From: Unio delphinus
Lineage: Eukaryota; Mollusca; Bivalvia; Unionida; Unionidae
DNA length: 64,000 nucleotides
Assembly: GCA_029339505.1 (NCBI GenBank)
Contig: JAQISU010000171.1
Span: 446,501-510,500, forward strand
Direction of reading: 5' to 3'
Positions 22,851-35,639 of this stretch are shown here, in pieces. Within the stretch, counting starts at the first letter, position 1; the number at the start of each line of letters is the position of its first letter. The translations under genes and the position numbers were made by a program. The notes under the pieces were generated by a model that had not been told where the DNA came from, ran no database searches, and saw only the letters and a program-made list of their open reading frames with translations.

Positions 22851-23125
22851 TACCTCTTAATCTGTAATACATTTGTTCATATAAATTCTAACTTTTCTAA
22901 TATCGCAAAGAGAAGACATCATAGGTAAACAACGAGATCATTTTTAACTGATTTACATCTCCATGGCAATGGTTATTTCACATTAATTCCCTTCCCAGCT
23001 AGTACATGTCAACATGATAAGGTTACTGAACTTTGTTTAAAAACATGGACGGCTTACTATTAAACTATCGACATTTCCTGCTGACATAAAAAAATTCCAT
23101 AAACTTTAAATATTTGTTAAGTCTT
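22318..23125. repeat. Host tandem-duplication unit, partial copy C
   Basis: The first ~0.8 kb of the unit recurs a third time, with more divergence than between A and B. Similarity stops near 23125 (after tttgttaagtctt), within unit position ~5250 of copy A. It also has an uninterrupted site equivalent to the element 1 insertion point. Confidence 0.9.
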
Positions 23126-24135
23126 CCTTCCCTTGTATGCATTCGTTTATGCGTACCTCAGTTTCTTGGCTAACTGCACTGTTTGTAAAAACACTAAACA
23201 CAGAAACTACACTCAATTAGGCCTGAATATTTCACACTAATAGTGTCCTACATAGAAAGATCATGACATTTTTTTCTAGATCTAATTATCTGCATTCTGC
23301 AACATTTTATCAATCCTGATGTGTTCAACATGAACATTAAACTATATGACATTTCAATAGGCCTCAGCAATCACGTGATTTGGATGCATATAATAGGATG
23401 TCATTCGAAAATTAGGTATCACTCCGATTCGGTAGGAAGGACTCGTGCTTATCGTGGCAAAAATAAGTAAGTAAATATATATTTCTTTTATATTTTCAAA
23501 CTGCAGCATAAAGATAAAGTAAAACAGATAAATATTTATAAATGGATCACCTGGTAATAAGCACTCAAACTATATTAATAACACATTTTTAATGGAGCAA
23601 GTTTATGATCGCTAAATCTGAAAGAGAACTAAGATAAACAAAAAGCATATTTTCAATGCAACAAATTATGACGGCTATATTTCTGCGATTGGCTCTAGAT
23701 GGAGAAAGAGCTATACAGTATATTTAATTGTCTGAAAGACAGATTCAAGTGTTTACCTTTAGAATGGACTTTTTTCATTTTAATAATTGTTTAAAATCGT
23801 GTTATCATTTATTCTGAATGTTTACATCTCGTGACACACTCTAATAATGTAACTGATATTTGCAATGCAATGAATGAAATGATTTGGAATTCTTGATGGA
23901 TTATTTATGGTTTCTTTGGTGATATCTTCGAGAGCTATTTCAATATAATATTATATTACAGAATTGTACTATTTGCTATGGTACTACAGTACCCGATACC
24001 ATATGGAATTAATTATCTTACTATTGCATTAATTTTTACATTAATTATCACGATCGAGTATGACTTACGGAAATGTTATATTACTTATCACAATATGATA
24101 TAAATACAATAATATATGCTTTAAATAATATAATT
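23126..24135. other. AT-rich host spacer without a gene
   Basis: This is single-copy AT-rich DNA between the last duplication remnant and a GATA microsatellite. No ORF, domain or repeat is recognised. Confidence 0.5.
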
Positions 24136-24163
24136 TGATAGATAGATAGATAGATAGATAGAC

Positions 24164-24220
<57 letters not shown>

Positions 24221-24230
24221 TATAGATAGA
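24136..24230 (+). repeat. (GATA)n microsatellite
   Basis: About 23 GATA/GATAGATA units with one GACA and one TATA interruption, followed by four ~30-bp repeats with CCTAACCCTA cores at 24265-24375. Confidence 0.95.
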
Positions 24231-24375
24231 ATCGCAAGATTGTAATGCTTTTTACAACGATGGAGTCCTAACCTTAGCCCTTACTCGAATAGTTGGGTCC
24301 TAACCCTACAACAAAAGTGGGACCCTAACCCTACTACAATAGTGGGGTTATAACCCTGCTTCAATAGTTGGTTCC

Positions 24376-24604
24376 TCGTTGGTGGAGTGTTTTAGAACGC
24401 TCGCCTTTACAGACCACATCCATCTCTGTACGCGTAGGTTGAGTCTACATTCGTTCTTAGAGGTATTTGATACACTAATAGAGTATCTTCCTGTGGGTTG
24501 TTGGTTACTGAAAGACTATTTTGGGTTCTGCCTACAATAAATATACTGGCATTCACGTATCGCCTATCAGGAGCTGGAATACAGAGCGAAATACCCACAA
24601 ACAA
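24376..24604 (+). mobile_element. Possible tRNA-derived SINE
   Basis: A tRNA-like head is seen: TTGGTGGAGTG resembles an A box and AGGTTGAGTCTAC a B box about 55 bases later, with a non-tRNA body after it. The family is not recognised and boundaries are approximate. Confidence 0.45.
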
Positions 24605-24992
24605 TTTACATAGTCAATAATTTATGCAAATATTGATTACTTTATTTAGTATTTGCAGAAGAAAGAAAACAAAGACATTTTGATAACATGCTTCGTTGTA
24701 ATCTTACTATCTTAAAATTGTTATGTTTGTAAAATAATATCAGGTTCTTTTTTGCAACGAATTCATGAATGATGACTTGTCAATTTATATTATACGTAAG
24801 TATTTATTCTTGCCAGCATCTGTCATTTTAAATTAGGCTTATGTTCGTATCTTATCTATATGATATTGGTCTCCAGTTAAAGTGAAACGTTATATCACTG
24901 ACTGTTTATTATCTTAAATAAAATGCATTTATAATTTAATTTCACGAAACTACAAAATAAACTAATTTAATATTTCGTATCATAAGGCCCAT

Positions 24993-26165
24993 AATAAACT
25001 AACCCAATTCCTATTTTTTAAAAATGTCAATCTTTAATGTTTTATATGTCACATTATACTAAACTAACCCAAGTCCTATTTCAAACAAATGTCAAGATCT
25101 TTAATGTTGTATATGTCACATTATACTAAACTAATCCAATTCCTATTTCAAACAAATGTCAAGATCTTTAATGTTGTATAGGTCACATTATACTAAACTA
25201 ACCCAATTCCTGTTTCAAACAAATGTCAAGATCTTTAATGTTGTATATGTCACATTATACTAAACTAACCCAATTCCTATTTCAAAAAATGTCAAGATCT
25301 TCAATGTTTTATATGTCACATTATACTAAACTAACCCAATTCTTATTTCAAACAAATGTCAAGATCTTTAATGTTGTATATGTCACATTATACTAAATTA
25401 ACCCAATTCCTATTTCAAACAAATGTCAAGATCTTTAATGTTTTATATGTCACATTATACTAAACTAACCCAATTCCTATTTCAAACAAATGTGAAGATC
25501 TTTAATGTTGTATATGTCACATTATACTAAACTAACCCAATTCCTATTTCAAACAAATGGCAAGATCTTTAATATTTTATATGTTACATTATACTAAACT
25601 AACCCAATTCCTATTTCAAAAAATGTCAAGATCTTTAATGTTGTATATGTCACATTATAATAAACTATCCCAATTCCTATTTCAAACAAATGGCAAGATC
25701 TTCAATGTTGTATATGTCACATTATACTAAACTAACCCAATTCCTATTTCAAACAAATGTGAAGATCTTTAATGTTGTAAATGTCACATTATACTAAACT
25801 AACCCAATTCATATTTCAAACAAATGTCAAGATCTTTAATGTTGTATATGTCACATTATACTAAACTAACCCAATTACTATTTCAAAAAATGTCAAGATC
25901 TTTAATGTTGTATATGTCACATTATACTAAACTAACCCAATTCCTATTTCAAGCAAATGTCAAGATCTTTAATGTTGTATATGTCACATTATACTAAACT
26001 AACCCAATTCCTATTTCAAACAAATGTCAAGATCTTTAATGTTGTATATGTCACATTATACTAAACTAACCCAATTCCTATTTCAAACAAATGTCAAGAT
26101 CTTTAATGTTGTATATGTCACATTATAATAAACTATCCCAATTCATATTTGAAAGAAATGTCAAG
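24993..26165 (+). repeat. 67-bp satellite-like tandem array
   Basis: About 17 copies of a 67-bp unit (cores AACCCAATTCCTATTTCAAA and TATGTCACATTATACTAAAC). Internal copies are very similar and the first and last more diverged, the usual signature of array homogenisation. Each unit contains a BglII-type AGATCT. Confidence 0.95.
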
Positions 26166-26515
26166 ATATTTTATATCAGCTACATTCGGTATTGGGGTAC
26201 ATACAAATTTAAAACTAACCCTATCATGACAGTGTATGAGTAAAAGATTTCTTTTCTCATTTCAATTAAAATAGCATTCGTCAAAATGACTTTACTTACT
26301 GGTGTTAAATAGTTATGGATTATCAGCCTTGTATATTCGAAACTGTAGGATTTTATACTGGAAGACTGGCGTTTAACATTCTTCATTTTTAGCAACGTGT
26401 TTCCTCACGTACTCATGGTATTAATTAATTTCCTTCCATAAACTCGTGGAAAAGAACCTAACTTCAGTACATTCGTTTTGTTCCCTTTCAATTTCTAACA
26501 TAAAAAAGCCAAATA

Positions 26516-26715
26516 TATGTCTCAGCGTAGAACCATCACCGAGAGATACCAAAATCAATGTTGTGCAGCATAGAACTATCCCCAATGGATACCAAATGAA
26601 TGTCTCGCAGAATAGAACCATCCCAAAAGGATACCAAATCAATGTCTCGCAGCATAGAACTACCCCAATGGATACCAAATCAATGTCTCACAACAAAAAG
26701 CCATCCCCAATGTAT
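26516..26715 (+). repeat. 42-bp tandem repeat
   Basis: About 4.5 copies of a 42-bp unit (core GGATACCAAATCAATGTCTC). It is open in frame because 42 is divisible by three, but no gene is supported. Confidence 0.85.
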
Positions 26716-27089
26716 AATAATGTCCTGCGAAGTGTATGTGTGCAGTCCCAGTTTTCGAAAGCTAGATGTGTCTTAAACATGCATCACCTTTACCGAATGA
26801 ACATCTATTACTATTTTAGGGGTTTCAAATACAAGCTTGTAAATTCCTGACATTGCTTGAGTAAAAAATTTCACAACGTCATTTTAATTCCAAATATTTA
26901 CAGTTTATTAAAATATTTCTTATGTAATGATCACTTCTCATTATCAATTAATCGTGACATTTCACATCCCATAATCGATTTTTTACGTGCTCAAACGTCT
27001 GCACTGGTTCTGAATTTTAATATGATTAGTATCCTTGGTCCAATACGTGTTTCCAACAATTAATGTTTCTTTTTTCTGCTAGGTTAATA

Positions 27090-27471
27090 ATGAAACTAGT
27101 ACAAGTTGCGATTCTATGCCTGTCTCTGTCGGCTCTAGCAGACGGATTCCTATCACAACCAGGTGGACTCGGTGGAGGTTTTGGAGGATTTAGTGGCATT
27201 TTGGGTATGTTTTCTATGACAAGAGACTAAAATTAATATCTTCTTCAGCCCCTGACCTCCGATCTTGATTATATATATCATGGGATCAGCCTTGGTCAAC
27301 TACCGTTGTCAACTACCGTGCTGTGTCCTTGGTGTATGTATGTATGTATGTATGTATGTATGTATGTATGTATGTATGTATGTATGTATGTATGTATGTA
27401 TGTACGTGTGTGTGTGCGTGCGTGAGTGCATACATACATACATACATACATACATACATACATACATACAT

Positions 27472-27506
<35 letters not shown>

Positions 27507-29533
27507 TACATACATGCATACATACATACATACATTCATGCATTCATACATACATACATACATACATACATACATACATACATACATACATACATACATA
27601 CATACATACATACATACATACATACATCCTTGTACGTATGAGTTAAAATCAAAGTTCTTAGTTTGACATCGCATTGTAATACAGGACTTAAATTCGTTAA
27701 CTCAGTCGATGGATAAGTACACTCTCTTTAAATTTAGCTCTTTCTTCCTGGTACAAGTCATAACTTTATTCCATTCCAATTTTTATTGTTTATTTGTCCA
27801 ATGTTTATAAATTTCAAGCGCCCCATGTTTTTTTTTGGTTATACTTTGCATTCAATATATTGGGTTGGTTGAAGTTCTAGTGAGATTATACCTACATGTA
27901 AATGTATCCTGTTTTTATTTCAGGTCTCTTCATCCTTCTGATATTCTTAACTGCTATCGCCAGGAAACCTAGTAAGTCTTTTAACTCATTTATCATTTTT
28001 TACATGTTATTATTGCGTTCCTGTTTGTTTTTCATCGATACCCGTTTTCAATTCTCTCTTTAATGACGTCCTTTCTCTATTCCGTTTGTGAGACGCGTTT
28101 GCAGATTATCGCAAGATATACTCATTATTAGTTTGTCCGCTATACGGTTCATATTAATTGCAATTTATGAAAGAAGTTGAATACATGTTATCTCTTGCAA
28201 TTCATGGCGTGCAAAAGAGTGATATTGTTCAACAAGTTTCGCAAATTAAATTTTAAATGAGGGTTAGGGTTAGTGTTACCCTAATCCTAACCAAAACACT
28301 GACGACTGTTAATCGCATGGCAAACATTAGTAATTTTAATTTATCAAACATTGGGTCATTTAGCAAAATAACTTAAAATAGAGCCAGATACCTCTGTCAG
28401 TATGAAGTTCCTTTGCCGGAGGACATGACGTATTTATTACACGCACTATCTAATTATATTCAACTTATGACATGGGGATGATACGGTAGATACAACAGTA
28501 CTCAGAAGATACAGAAATGATTGCGTTTCTAAATGACAAAATGATTTTAGTTGTTTAATGTAGTATCTCTGGCAACAAAGGAAAGTAATAGTTCGCGTTA
28601 CCTTTTATATAGCTAGGCATAACGTTTGTTGAAACTATTTAAAAGTTTACTTCGTTGAAAAGAACATCGAATCAAAGCAAATATAAAATACAATATATCG
28701 CTAAATGAACATACAAAATGTATCGTGACTTATCATAGATGCCTATTTTACTTTGATTCTTGTTCATTTTACGTATTTATGCCGCCAAGGGTGTGGCAGA
28801 ATGTTCAATGATATTTGTTATATCGGTCTTATCCACTTGTCCGTCTTTCGGTGTTTTCTTAAAGTTTTGTGTTCTCTGTGCTTAGTGACGTTTTGCTGCA
28901 TATACAAAACAATTACAAGGACCGCTAATAGGTTTGAATGGAGTCTATTGATATTTAGATGACAAACAGACGCTTTTTGTCACGCGTGTTAGGCTCTTAT
29001 TGGAGTATTTGTCAACATATATAAATGAATAAAAACTTACAAAGATGTTACCTGGCACAGGAAAGACAACGATCAAGGTCACATTATCATATTATGCAAA
29101 TGCTATGTTATATTACTTAAGATAATGTGCTTAAACTAACTAAAGATAAGTAATGTCATTGATGGTATAAATAATAACTATACTAAGGGTCAAATCCACT
29201 TTCACTCGCACACTTTCGCACCTGCGATGCTTACCGCATTTAAACGGATATTCGGAAGAAACTAACGTTCCGATCGATCAGGATAATTGTTGTTTTACAA
29301 TACATATATATCGCCATTATTGTTTTATATCCAACCTGTTTTCCTCATAGAATGTCCAACCAGCTACATAGAAACTTCACCGAATTCAGATGCGTGTATC
29401 CGCTTCTTTACCACTGAACAATCGTTTTCAGCTGCTCGAACGGCATGTCAGAACGACGGCGGAGACCTACTAAATCCTGATCTATTAAATTTTGATATAG
29501 TTCGAGCACTCGCCGACGCAAATAAAGGTTTTA

Positions 29534-29622
<89 letters not shown>

Positions 29623-32600
29623 CGTCCGTCCGTCCGTCCATCCATCCATCCATCCATCCATCCATCCATCCATCCATCTATCTATCTATCTATCTATATA
29701 TCTATCTATCTCAAACATAATAATTTTACAACTGGAATGGCATATTTAGAAACTAGCTGTAGGTTAGCATTTTAGCTCACATAATTAATTGCTGAACGGT
29801 GACATTGCAAATTATTGAACTTACTGACCCTCTATTTACCGATATAGAATACCACAGAGGACTTTGTTGACATGATAAGATGTTGAATAGATACCGTAAA
29901 CATATTTAATCCTTTATTCTATCATGATTATATGTTAAAAAAAAACATGATAAATATATTTCTTTCTTGAAAGTTTTGTAAAAGTGTGTGAACAAAAATA
30001 CATATAATGTAGTATTCTTAAAGATATAAAAAGCATGACCACTGGTGTCTTGGGCCATTCTGTAAATACACGAGTCATGAATATTTGATATGATCGGGAC
30101 ACAACTCATGTGACAATTAAAAAACTGTACGTAATGTTGTAAATACAAAAATTATGTGACATTCATAAAATGCACCTAAATACACATATCATGTGACATT
30201 TATAAAGTGTTACACTAATGAAAATACACAAATCATGTGACATTATTAACATTTTGTACTGGTGTAATTAAACAAATCTACGACATTCATAAGTGGTATA
30301 TAACAATTTAAATACAGAAATAATGTGACACTCATACAATGTCCGTAATGATTTAAATACACATATCATGCGACATTTGTAAAACGTTCGTAATGATGTA
30401 AATACACAAATCATGTGACATTCACAAAATGTACGTAATGATGTAAATACAAAAATCATGGGACATCCATAAGATCTACGTAATGATATATACACAAATA
30501 ATAGGAACTTCATATGATTTACATAATTATATAAATACACTAATCATGTAACATTTATAAAACGTACATACTTATGTAAATACACAAATCATGGGACATT
30601 CATACAATGTACGTAATGATATCAATACACAAATCATGGGACATTGATAAAATGTACGTAATGATGTAAATACACAAATCATAGTAAATTCGTATGATAT
30701 ACTAAATGCATACAACAAGTTGACTACATATATGTTAAATATCTGTTGTAAATATGCTAATAGCATAATACAAAGTTTATTACATACATGTTAATATCTG
30801 TGATATTATACAAGAAGGCAAAATGAACGCTGACGATAGATTAATCTAGGCTACGAGAAGGCAAAATGCACGCTGTCAATAAACTAAATCTAGGTTACGA
30901 GTAGGCAATATGCACGCTGCCAATAGACTAAATCTAGGCTACGAGTAGGATATATGCACGCTGTCAATAGACTAAATCTAGGCTACGAGTAGAATATATG
31001 CACGCTGTCAATAGACTAAATCTAGGCTACGAGTAAGTAATATTCACGCTTTCAATAGACTAAATCTAGGCTACTAGTAGGAAATATGCACGCTTTCAAT
31101 AAACTAAATCTAGGCCACGAGTGGGAAATATGCACGCTGTCAATAGACTAAATCTAGCCTACGACTAAGAAATATGCACGCTGTCAATGGACTAAATCTA
31201 GGCTACGAGTAGGTAATATACACGCTGTCATTAGAATAAATCTAGGTTACGAGTAGGAAATATGCACGCTGTCAATAGACTAAATCTAGGCTACGAGTAG
31301 GAAATATGCACGCTGTCAATGGACTAAATCTAGACTATGAGTAGGTAATATGCACGCTGTCAATAGACTAAATCTAGCCTACGAGTAGGAAATATGTGCG
31401 CTCTGAATGGATATAATCTAGGCTACGAGTAGAAAATATGCACGCTGTCATTAGACTAAATCTAGGCTACGAGTAAGTAATATACACGCTGTCAATATAA
31501 TAAATCTAGGTTACGAATAGGAAATATGCACGCTGTCAATATACTAAATCTAGGCTACAAGTAGGCAAAGTGCACGCTGTTGATGCAGGTATATTCTCGA
31601 CGACAATAATCATTCATATTTAATTCCATTCGTCTTTAGTCAGTCCACTTAAGTTGCCATTTACTTTGGTTAGAAAGCATACTATATCTCTCAATCGTAC
31701 ATTTCGAAGCGTTATCTATCTCAGTCAGAAGCTTAAATTACAAGGCATTATATATATCTCAAGTTTACATTACAAGACATTACATATGTCTCAAACTTAC
31801 ATTACAAGGCATTATATATCTCTCAAGCTTACGTTACAAGGCATTATATATCTTAAATTTACATTACAAGACAATATATATCTCTCAAGCTTATATTGCA
31901 AGGCGTTAAATACCGCTCAAGTTTACATTACAAAGCATTACATATCTCTCAAGCCTACATTATAAGGCATTATACATCGCTCAAGTTTACATTACAAGGC
32001 ATTACATATCTCTCAAGCTTATATTACAAGGCATTATATATCTCTAACGCACACATTAAATTACATATATTTTCAAGCATACATTACAAGGCATACATTA
32101 CATCTTTCTAGTTTACATTACAAGGCATGATATCGGTCACAAGCTTATATTATAAGGCAATATACATTATCACAAGCGTACATTACAAACGATTATATCT
32201 CTATCAAGCTTACATTACAAGAAATTACATATATCTCAAGCGTACACTACATGGCATTATAGATCACTCAAGTTTACATTAAAAGGGAACCGCTTCATTG
32301 GCCAAGTGGTTAGAGCGGCCGCCGCGAAAGCGGTTGGTCGTGGGTACGATCCCCGGCCGAGTCATACCAAAGACTTACAAGAATGGGAATAACATTTGCC
32401 TAGCTTGGCGCTCAAGCTTACATGAAAAGGCATTATACATCTCTCTAGCATACCTTTAATGGCATTATATATCTCTATAACCTACATTACAAGGCATTAT
32501 ATATGTATCAAAGTTACATTACAAGGCATTATATATCTCTCAAGATTAAATTACAAGGCATTACATATCTCTCAAGCTTACATTACAAGGAATTACATAT

Positions 32601-33836
32601 ATCCTAATCTTACATTACAAGGCATTATATATCTCTATAGTTTACTTTAGAAGGTATTATTAATTTCTCTCAAGCTTTCATTGCAATGCATTGCATATCT
32701 CTCACGCTTGCATTACAAGGCATTGTATATCTCTAGCTTACATTGCGAAGCATTATATATCTCACAAGCATACATTACAAGGCATTATATATCTCTATAG
32801 TTTTACATTAGAAGGTATTATTACTTTCTCTCAAGCTTTCATAGCAATGCATTGCATATCTCTCACGCTTGCATTACAAGGCATTGTATATCTCTAGCTT
32901 ACAATGCGAAGCATTATATATCTCACAAGCATACATTACAAGGCATTATATATCTCTATAGTTTACATTAGAAGGTATTATTACTTTCTCTCAAGCTTTC
33001 ATTGCAATGCATTGCATAACTCTCACGCTTGCATTACAAGGCATTGTATATCTCTAGCTTACTTTGCGAAGCATTATAAATCTCACAAGCATACATTACA
33101 AGGCATTATATATCTCTATAGTTTACATTAGAAGGTATTATTAGTTTCTCTCAAGCTTTCATTGCAATGCATTGCATATCTCTCACGCTTGCATTACAAG
33201 GCATTGTATATCTCTAGCTTGCATTGCGAAGCATTACATATCTCACAAGCATACATTACAAGGCATTATATATCTCTCTAGCTTAAATTACAAAGCATTA
33301 TATATCCCTTAAGCTTACAGTACAAGGCATTATATATCTCACCAGCATACGTTAGAACTCATTGCAGATCTCTTAACAATGCAATTAAGCCTTTAATCTA
33401 ATATTTTTACCAGAAAGACTTTTGAGAAATTTCAAATCTGAATTTAGTAACAACTTTGCATCATTGCACATCAGGTATTGACATTCTTTTGTAAATTTAA
33501 TTTTTATGCTGCATCATAGTTCAGTTCACTGAAGAGATAAGGATGGTTCAATATATTAAATGAGATTAGAGCTGAGGCAAACTTTGACGTGTTGCAGGTG
33601 CTGGTCCCTGTGATTTCTGGATCGGAGCAAGAGAGACGGGTAACGGTGTTTGGTCAAATTTAAACAGCCAATCGATCTCAACTGCAGCTGGTCTTTTCTT
33701 TGAGAACGCTGGAGACTATGATGCCTGTGGCCCTAATGAGTGTGGTGTCCTGGAAGCTAGCAGAAGCTTCTACCTGTACGGAGGAAATTGCACCTCTTCG
33801 AGATGTTTCATTTGTGCTAAGAATAAGGCCTTGTAG
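27090..33836 (+). CDS. C-type lectin-like secreted or membrane protein, four exons
   Basis: Exons join in phase with consensus sites: 27090-27204, 27924-27971, 29351-29527 and 33598-33836, 579 bases, 192 residues, stop TAG at 33834. Exon 1 encodes a signal peptide ([17 protein letters not shown]) and a Gly/Phe-rich linker. Exon 2 encodes a hydrophobic stretch [13 protein letters not shown] that could be a membrane segment. Exons 3 and 4 encode the C-type lectin fold: [23 protein letters not shown], then CDFWIGAR, a WSN motif, and C-terminal cysteines ending CFICAKN. EPN/QPD-type calcium-site motifs are not obvious, so sugar binding is uncertain. The donor of exon 3 (G|GTTTTA) is weak and lies against a tetranucleotide microsatellite. 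An AATAAA at 33968 fits as poly(A) signal. Intron 3 (~4 kb) is mostly minisatellites. It is a host gene, perhaps for innate recognition. Confidence 0.85.
27332..27627. repeat. (GTAT)n/(CATA)n inverted tetranucleotide tract in lectin intron 1
   Basis: (TGTA)n at 27332-27404 is followed after ~25 GT-rich bases by its complement (CATA)n at 27429-27627, so the arms could form a long hairpin. All long frames here are low-complexity artefacts. Confidence 0.95.
27975..29350. other. Lectin intron 2, no other gene
   Basis: AT-rich intron sequence between exons 2 and 3. A short TTAGGG-like and CCTAA-like inverted pair sits at 28262-28293. Nothing else is recognised. Confidence 0.5.
29536..29712 (+). 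repeat. Compound tetranucleotide microsatellite beside the exon 3 donor
   Basis: (TATC)n, (TGTC)n, (CGTC)n, (CATC)n and (TATC)n follow one another, starting ten bases after the predicted donor of lectin exon 3. The reading frame runs straight into it, so intron retention would add a long Ser/Leu/Ile/Pro repeat. Confidence 0.95.
30130..30710. repeat. 45-bp tandem repeats in lectin intron 3
   Basis: About a dozen diverged 45-bp units (core AAATACACAAATCATG). No gene. Confidence 0.85.
30815..31590. repeat. 44-bp tandem repeats in lectin intron 3
   Basis: About 17 units of 44 bp (cores GGCTACGAGTAGGAAATATG and CACGCTGTCAATAGACTAAA), well conserved. Confidence 0.92.
31735..33360. repeat. ~32-34-bp tandem repeats with a 160-bp higher-order repeat, lectin intron 3
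   Basis: Dozens of ~33-bp units (core CATTACAAGGCATTATATAT) fill 1.6 kb. Between about 32650 and 33240 they are organised as a higher-order repeat with an exact 160-bp period (GAAGGTATTATTA recurs at 32811, 32971 and 33131, first copy near 32651). A SINE interrupts the array at 32286-32415. Confidence 0.92.
32286..32415 (+). mobile_element. tRNA-derived SINE inside a minisatellite
   Basis: A box TGGCCAAGTGG at 32299-32309 and B box GGGTACGATCCCC at 32342-32354 are both strong, followed by a tail ending near TAGCTTGGCGCTCA that also appears in the SINE of copies A and B. It is flanked on both sides by the ~33-bp array, so it inserted into the array. Not a functional tRNA: the 3' acceptor half is missing. 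Confidence 0.8.
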
Positions 33837-33839
33837 TCA

Positions 33840-35370
33840 TGCTGTCCACTAAGAGTCGGAAGAACCCTACTGATAGATGAACATAATAGACATAATGGAC
33901 ACATACACGCACATAAACATACACACACACATGCCAAAATCTACGGTACAACCTAGGAATTAAGATCAATAAACTACCGACCATTTGAGTTTTTGAAGGA
34001 TGGATTAAGATATTTTAGATAAATATGTGTTGTTCCTTGCTCTTGTACATAACAGAAAACTACTCATGTCCATGCAAAAAAAAAATATATTCTGGAAAAA
34101 AAAAACAAATCTCCTGCTTTAGAATGAAAAGTCCTGACAAGAAAGACTCTTCACGTTACCTCTTGTGCGCTCAGTTTGATCAATACCACACTGAGAGTCA
34201 AGTAATTTTCAAGTAGCAGTTTAAATTACGTTTGCATGTAATAATTATAAAAATGAGGACTTTGTCAAGCGCCTAATCTTTAGAAGCTCTAAGCAGTCAA
34301 CATCTATAATAATATGACTACACTACTGAAAAACAAATAAAAAAAAAACCATGCAATTCAAAAACATAATACCATGCTTAAAACATATGATACACTACAT
34401 TATTCGGTCTCTAATGGATGTAGATGTATGTACATAAGTTGTGTCCACGCATTAACAAGTATGGACATTCTGTACTCTGGACTAGAAAAAGAATCTTTGT
34501 ATTAGAGTATATGTTTCAGCTTCTTGTGGGTATGTTGAATTGTATGACGACTTCACAGTCTAATGATCTTTCCTTACTCACATTGTCTACGTTTTGTATG
34601 TATAATTCTGCTTTCAATGTGCTTAGGGACCTTATAAAAAATTAATGACACATATTAGAGATGCTTAAAATATATATTTTCATTGGACAGTTCTACTGGT
34701 ATACAGTGACTAATAATTATATATCATTGAATGAGCGCAGAATGTGTAGCAATGTTAGTCACCATAAAATGAAATATTTCCGTGATTAACACGTAAAAAG
34801 CTAATTTTCATGTCACGTATATATTTTGCACATACAATAACACTATGCTACCTAATTCAATGTTAAAAGAAATGAAGTAAAAAAATAAATTATGTGACTT
34901 GTTCGATTAGTATATGACACTCCTGTATGTATTAGTTTTATAAACGTTGCCTTAGAAAGATAAGAACAAATAAAAGAACTCAAAAGCAACAAATAAATAA
35001 AAGATGGATGCCAACATGAATTTACCTCGATATTATCAAAAGAGGATAGGGGAGATCAAATGTATCCCTGAAAATAACATTCTTAATACATGGGAATATT
35101 ATAAGAGATTACTGCTTTGGCACACGACATGTGGTTTATAATATTTCAGTTATGTATGAAGCACTAGATGCAGAAATATATAATAACCAACTTCCTCATG
35201 ATTCAAGGTCAACCTTTCTGCTAGACCAAGCAGATATATTGAAAAATCCAGTAATTCACGGAATAAGATAGAACAGTACTGCTTGGATACTGCATATTTC
35301 GTTGACACTGATTTACACAATATTGAAACATACTGACTACAAAAATACTAAATAATGAAGAAATATAACT
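33840..35370. other. Lectin 3' flank and AT-rich spacer
   Basis: After the lectin stop, the probable poly(A) signal is at 33968-33973. At 34250-34350 a diverged fragment of the LINE 3' end seen in copies A-C is recognisable on the minus strand. No other gene is supported. Confidence 0.5.
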
Positions 35371-35374
35371 ATTG

Positions 35375-35630
35375 TTGTACAATATATGAGCTTTGTCCTT
35401 TTTATGCCGTGTGCCCTTTATTGGTGTGTACAATATATGAGCTGTGTCCCATGTATGCCTTGTGTCCTTTACGGTGTGTACAATATGTTAGCTTTGTCCT
35501 CTGCATGCCGTGTGCCCTTTATTGGTGTGTACAATATATGAACTTTGTCCTATATATGTTTGTGTCCTTTACGGTGTATGCAATATATGAGCTTTGTCCT
35601 ATGTAAACCTTGTGCCTTTTACCGGTTTGA
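35375..35630. repeat. ~50-bp tandem repeat
   Basis: Five units (start ACAATATATGAGCTTTGTCC), at about 35381, 35432, 35482, 35533 and 35582. Confidence 0.85.
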
Positions 35631-35639
35631 TCTGATTAT

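Noticed and set aside
24993..26165. CRISPR-like regular array
   Set aside because: The whole 67-bp unit is repeated with no unique spacers, and the DNA is animal. The same applies to the 44-, 45- and ~33-bp arrays.
27265..27674. Several overlapping long reading frames on both strands
   Set aside because: They only translate (GTAT)n/(CATA)n repeats; a period of four is open in all frames without stops.
29287..29775. 162-codon ORF as a complete gene
   Set aside because: It is lectin exon 3 read through into intron sequence and a tetranucleotide microsatellite; the splice model explains it better.
32299..32354. Functional tRNA gene
   Set aside because: A and B boxes are good but the 3' acceptor half and cloverleaf pairing are missing and a SINE tail follows.
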